Shown piece by piece: positions 5,451 through 8,237 of a stretch of 8,237 bases of DNA. Origin of the DNA: CAZBGR01 sp964491535 (lineage in GTDB: Bacteria > Bacillota_I > Bacilli_A > RF39 > UBA660). The DNA is taken from the NCBI GenBank assembly GCA_964491535.1, contig CAZBGR010000030.1:1-8237 (forward strand). Reading direction: 5' to 3'. The notes under the pieces are model-generated. The model did no database searches, was not told where the DNA came from, and worked only from the letters and a program-made list of their open reading frames with translations. Each line of letters starts with the position of its first letter. Positions within the stretch are counted from its first letter, which is position 1. Position numbers and translations under genes: made by a program.

Positions 5451-6304
5451 TTGTTAGATCCTATTTTTTTAAAAGTTAAATAATAAATCATACTTAAAAG
5501 ACTACCCAAAATAAGAATTAAAGCTATAATTAAAATAAGAATAGAAGGCAACATAAGTCCTTTAATTAATAAACTAATAAAAACACCTAAGGCAATAATT
5601 AAACATATTAAAATAAAGATTAAAGGTAAAGTTATCATAACAATAAACACTTGAAAAATAATGGTTAATATCTCCAGAGGAGGTTTTAATGGTTCAGCTT
5701 TTCCTTTAAGGTTATCTTTAACAACTTTTTCTTTAAAAGATTTTTCTTTAACTTTAGATAAATTTATTTTTCTAAAAATAAGAATAAGAAAATAAATAAC
5801 TAAGATAAAATAAATAAAATTTAACAATAATTTAAAAGTAAGAATAAAGAGCTTCGGAATAAATGATTTAAAAAGAGAAAGCATAAATAAACTTAAGCCT
5901 TCAAAAATTAAAAAGGGAATTTTAAGAATCATCAATAAAAACAAGAAAACCAAACAATATAAACCTATTTCAACTGCTCGCCTTAAAATTTGTTCATCTA
6001 TTAAAGAAGAAATTCTTTTAATTGTAAAAATTAAATTATCAAACAAAGATAAATTATTATTTTCACTAACACCTGATTTTTTAGATTCGTTAATATATTT
6101 AGAATCTATTTTATACTCTTTTAAAATATTAGTTGCTAAAAGATTAAGATCTCCATAGGCCTTAATTACTTTCGCTTCATTCTTATCCTTTTTTAATTTT
6201 TCTTCAATCTCCACCTCATACTTATTAATAATCTTTTGCCTTTCTTCTTTAGTTAATAATTTTAATAACTTAGTTAATTCTTTTAAAAATACTTGCTTAG
6301 ACAT
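5447..6304 (-). CDS. HAAS/DUF1700-type multi-pass membrane protein
   Basis: The first 66 residues match the pattern of the HAAS/DUF1700 signalling domain: MSKQVFLKEL, then LTKEERQKIINKYEVEIEEK, then a helix ending in AYGDLNLLATNILKEY, which corresponds to the family's 'GDP..IA' turn. After a polar linker (67-105) come about four membrane spans (about 112-136, 152-176, 216-246, 248-276), with a Lys-rich loop at 179-208. In this family such cytoplasmic helical domains are thought to couple PadR-like regulators to membrane sensors or to envelope stress. No PadR gene is present in this window. The SD GAGGAGG lies 6 nt before ATG 6304. It lies 81 bp after rbgA and is coupled to the 160-aa gene by a 4-bp overlap. 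The family call is from memory of its pattern; the precise role is unknown. Confidence 0.75.
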   Translation of the reverse strand: MSKQVFLKELTKLLKLLTKEERQKIINKYEVEIEEKLKKDKNEAKVIKAYGDLNLLATNILKEYKIDSKYINESKKSGVSENNNLSLFDNLIFTIKRISSLIDEQILRRAVEIGLYCLVFLFLLMILKIPFLIFEGLSLFMLSLFKSFIPKLFILTFKLLLNFIYFILVIYFLILIFRKINLSKVKEKSFKEKVVKDNLKGKAEPLKPPLEILTIIFQVFIVMITLPLIFILICLIIALGVFISLLIKGLMLPSILILIIALILILGSLLSMIYYLTFKKIGSNK

Positions 6305-6348
6305 ATAGCCTCCTCTTATTTTAAAACTCTTTAAACTACTTATTATTT

Positions 6349-6368
6349 AATATGCTAAAATGCATATT
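6349..6368. repeat. Inverted repeat between rbgA and the DUF1700-type gene
   Basis: A perfect 7-bp inverted repeat, AATATGC (6349-6355) and GCATATT (6362-6368), with a 6-bp centre. No T-run follows it on the minus strand, so it is a poor terminator. It may be an operator for the downstream membrane gene pair or a chance AT-rich palindrome. Confidence 0.35.
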
Positions 6369-6385
6369 TTATAACTTTTAAGAAC

Positions 6386-7264
6386 TTAATGACGATCAAA
6401 AACAACCTTTCCTAATTTACCTTCATTTAAATCCTTAATAATTAAACTTGATACTTTATAGTAATCAATTGCCCCATCTTTAATTAAACAACCCCTTTTA
6501 AGACCTATTTTTTTATAGATAGGATTTAAATCTCTCAAATCAGAATTAATTAACTGATATCTTTTTTTAAAAGATAAAGGATAAAGATCAAGCATTTTTT
6601 TTAAAATATAATCACTAACATCTCTAAGTGGTAATAACTCTTCTTTAATGGCCATAAAAGAAGCTAATTTTAAAGCTTGTTCTTGATTATCTATTTTAGG
6701 CCATAAGATACCAGGACTATCTAATAATTCTAAATCTTTATTAATTCTAATCCAATTAAGCATTTTAGTAATCCCTGGTTTATTACCTACTTTAGTAGCT
6801 CTTTGACCAACTAAAAGATTAATTAAAGTTGATTTACCTACATTAGGAATCCCAATTACTAATGCCCTAAAGGCTCTTCTTTGAAAACCTTTTTTCAATC
6901 TATCTTTTAACCATGGCTTCATTATTTGATTAGTTATTTTTAAAATTATCTTAATGTTTTTACTATCTAATAAATTACCAATTATTACTTTATACCCTAA
7001 TTGTTGATAATGTTTCTCCCATTTTAGTACTTCTTGGTAATCTGCTAAATCAGCTTTAGTCATAATTAAAAGACGAGGTTTGTTTTTTAAATATTGATCA
7101 ATATCTTTTATTTTAGATGAAAAAGGAATTCTAGCATCAATTAATTCATAAACAATATCAATTAGTTTTAAATTATCTTTAATTAATCTTTTGGTTTTAG
7201 CCATATGTCCTGGATACCAATGAATATTGATTTTATCATTCATATTTTTCACTACTTTCTTCAA
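6386..7264 (-). CDS. rbgA: Ribosome biogenesis GTPase RbgA (YlqF)
   Basis: Circularly permuted GTPase needed for late 50S subunit assembly. The N-terminal WYPGHMAK (16-23) is the family hallmark. G motifs appear in permuted order: G4 TKAD (69-72), then G1 GIPNVGKST (138-146), G2 within KPGITK, and G3 DSPGI. LDSPGILWPK and the C-terminal KRGCLIKDG match Bacillus RbgA closely, and the length (292 aa, Bacillus about 282) is normal. The listed start is a TTG at 7264 with no good SD. ATG at 7243 (residue 8, MNDKINIHWYPGHMAK) is more likely, as it is a standard codon and closer to the usual N-terminus. It lies 22 or 43 bp after lepB, in the same unit as rplS; RbgA acting on the subunit that contains L19 makes the linkage sensible. 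Confidence 0.97.
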   Translation of the reverse strand: MKKVVKNMNDKINIHWYPGHMAKTKRLIKDNLKLIDIVYELIDARIPFSSKIKDIDQYLKNKPRLLIMTKADLADYQEVLKWEKHYQQLGYKVIIGNLLDSKNIKIILKITNQIMKPWLKDRLKKGFQRRAFRALVIGIPNVGKSTLINLLVGQRATKVGNKPGITKMLNWIRINKDLELLDSPGILWPKIDNQEQALKLASFMAIKEELLPLRDVSDYILKKMLDLYPLSFKKRYQLINSDLRDLNPIYKKIGLKRGCLIKDGAIDYYKVSSLIIKDLNEGKLGKVVFDRH

Positions 7265-7286
7265 TTAGCATATTCTCAAATAATCT

Positions 7287-7844
7287 TTATTTTACTATTC
7301 CAAAACGATTAAAAGGAAAGATTATTAAATTGGCTTTGCCCATAATCTCCTTTTTATCAATGAAACCTATGTAACGACTATCGGTTGAATTGTTTCTATT
7401 ATCACCTAAGACAAAATATTTAGCAGGTGGTATTTCTTGATATCCAAAATCAAGCAGGCTAAAATTACCTGTCTTTTCATCTAAAAAAGGTTGAGGAATA
7501 TATTTTCCATCAACATATAATTTATTATCTTTAAACTCAATAAATTCACCCGGCAAACCTATGACTCTTTTAATTAAAGGATCTTGATAATGTTTAAAAA
7601 CTATTATATCAAATCGTTTAAGATCTTTAACTTTATAACTAATAATATTAAGTAACATAATATCATTACTATGTAAAGTATTCATCATTGAATCCCCATT
7701 TACTTGAATTGGAGTAATAATATACACTCTAAGCAAAATAACTAGCAAAATAATTAAACCATATTCAAGAATCGTTCTTAAGGTCTTCATCTGATCACCA
7801 AAGCTTAGAGCTTTAATTCCTTTCTTTTGTTTTAAATACTCCAA
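7287..7844 (-). CDS. lepB: Signal peptidase I
   Basis: Membrane-bound serine protease that removes signal peptides from secreted preproteins. One N-terminal membrane segment (about 26-46) is followed by the catalytic domain. Nucleophile S52 lies in NGDSMMNTL. The general-base lysine is K92 in IKRVIGLPGE. Box E is GDNRNNSTDSR (147-157). The size resembles Bacillus SipS (184 aa). Two starts are plausible. TTG at 7844 (185 aa) has AAGGGA 6 nt upstream but overlaps rplS by 32 bp. ATG at 7790 (167 aa, MKTLRTILEYG) follows GGTGATC, which pairs with the 3' end of 16S rRNA, and leaves a 22-bp gap after rplS. Both keep the membrane segment and all catalytic residues; I lean slightly to ATG. The order rplS-lepB-rbgA is common in Clostridia and relatives. 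Confidence 0.96.
   Translation of the reverse strand: MEYLKQKKGIKALSFGDQMKTLRTILEYGLIILLVILLRVYIITPIQVNGDSMMNTLHSNDIMLLNIISYKVKDLKRFDIIVFKHYQDPLIKRVIGLPGEFIEFKDNKLYVDGKYIPQPFLDEKTGNFSLLDFGYQEIPPAKYFVLGDNRNNSTDSRYIGFIDKKEIMGKANLIIFPFNRFGIVK
7791..7799 (-). promoter_or_regulatory. Ribosome binding site supporting the ATG start of lepB
   Basis: GGTGATC (7799-7793), two bases before ATG 7790, is complementary to the anti-SD tail of 16S rRNA (TGATCACC). Counting from its GG, the start codon is 7 nt away, the usual distance. It competes with AAGGGATC (7855-7848) before TTG 7844. Confidence 0.5.
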
Positions 7845-8139
7845 TAAGATCCCTTAAAAAATATAGTTTAGCCCGTCTAACTTTTCCCTTTTTAATAACG
7901 GTTATCTTAGCTATTTGAGGGGAATGAAGAGGAAATGTTTTTTCAGCTCCTGAAGTTTTTTTCCTAACTGTAAATGTTTCACTAACGCCTCTTCCTTTAC
8001 GAGAGATAACAATTCCTTCAAATGATTGAAGACGTTCCCTTTTTTCTTCTTTAATTTTAATATCTACTTTTACTGTATAACCTACTCTAATTTCGGGTAA
8101 ATCAATTTTTAATTGACTTTTCGTAATTTTATCGATCAT
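7813..8139 (-). CDS. rplS: Large-subunit ribosomal protein L19
   Basis: Protein of the 50S subunit that sits at the interface with 30S (bridge B8 region). The 108 aa are slightly shorter than the usual 114-115 because the segment before TFPLHSP is short (SGAEKTFPLHSP). Diagnostic stretches are VGYTVKVDIKIKE, RLQSFEGIVISRKGRG, SETFTVRK, TFPLHSPQIAKI and GKVRRAKLYFLR. ATG at 8139 follows a strong AAGGAG. It heads the unit through its own promoter; in Firmicutes the genes normally upstream are trmD, rimM and rpsP, which would lie beyond the right edge. No leader structure of the kind known to autoregulate ribosomal operons is visible in the short leader of roughly 36 nt. Confidence 0.98.
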   Translation of the reverse strand: MIDKITKSQLKIDLPEIRVGYTVKVDIKIKEEKRERLQSFEGIVISRKGRGVSETFTVRKKTSGAEKTFPLHSPQIAKITVIKKGKVRRAKLYFLRDLIGVFKTKERN

Positions 8140-8181
8140 TTTCTAACTCCTTCTTAAATTTAACTAATTTTTAACAATCTC

Positions 8182-8210
8182 ATTCTAACATAGATATTAT
8201 TAATTAGCAA
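8182..8210 (-). promoter_or_regulatory. Promoter of the rplS-lepB-rbgA unit
   Basis: The -35 box TTGCTA (8210-8205) and the -10 box TAGAAT (8187-8182) are 17 bp apart, with an extended-10 TGT. The predicted start is about 8175. Read-through from trmD upstream may add to it. Confidence 0.7.
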
Positions 8211-8237
8211 TTAATTTCTTATAAAAAACAAGCAAAT

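Noticed and set aside
6349..6385. Terminator at the end of rbgA
   Set aside because: The 7-bp inverted repeat is not followed by a T-run on the minus strand, so I list it only as a repeat.
1..8237. Mobile elements, tRNA/rRNA genes or CRISPR arrays
   Set aside because: No transposase, no regularly spaced repeats, no tRNA-like fold or rRNA segment seen. XerC here is the housekeeping enzyme, not an integrase of an element.

Overview
The window is very AT-rich DNA from a low-GC Gram-positive lineage: Bacilli, an Erysipelotrichia-like group, or a Mollicutes-related group that keeps the standard code. Three observations support this. The order rplS-lepB-rbgA-(...)-rnhB-topA-(...)-xerC matches a block conserved in Firmicutes. 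Shine-Dalgarno sites such as GGAGG and AAGGAG are strong. Promoters are sigma-A-like, often with an extended -10. Tryptophans I checked are TGG, and TGA works as a stop in an ATGA overlap at 5447-5450, so this is not the mycoplasma code. I cannot name the species.

Nine of the ten genes lie on the minus strand, so the biological reading order runs from the right edge to the left. The first transcription unit (8210 down to about 4921) has a promoter in front of rplS. It carries ribosomal protein L19, signal peptidase I (lepB), the 50S-assembly GTPase rbgA, a HAAS/DUF1700-type membrane protein, and an unrecognised one-TM protein. It ends at a strong hairpin, 4921-4954, that is T-rich on both strands. 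A small plus-strand gene (4703-4912, 69 aa, glycine-rich and hydrophobic) converges on the same hairpin from the other side.

The second unit (4623 down to 1865) has a textbook promoter and encodes RNase HII (rnhB) and DNA topoisomerase I (topA). Both enzymes deal with RNA:DNA hybrids and negative supercoiling.

The third region (about 1800 down to 46) is the most interesting part. The 230-bp gap after topA holds a complete small transcription unit. A 17-bp-spaced extended -10 promoter is followed, exactly where transcription should start, by an RNA of about 111 nt whose 5' end pairs with its 3' end. That pairing closes a three-way junction and ends in nine U residues. It sits directly before the ribosome binding site of an unrecognised 221-aa gene that is followed by xerC. 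The element may be a stand-alone small RNA. It may also be a 5' leader in which the whole fold is the terminator (riboswitch or attenuator) for the 221-aa gene and xerC. I do not recognise it as a known RNA family.

Together the window covers ribosome maturation (L19, RbgA), protein export (LepB), and chromosome topology and dimer resolution (RnhB, TopA, XerC). Lineage-specific genes have been added, and dprA and trmFO, often found in this block in Firmicutes, are absent.
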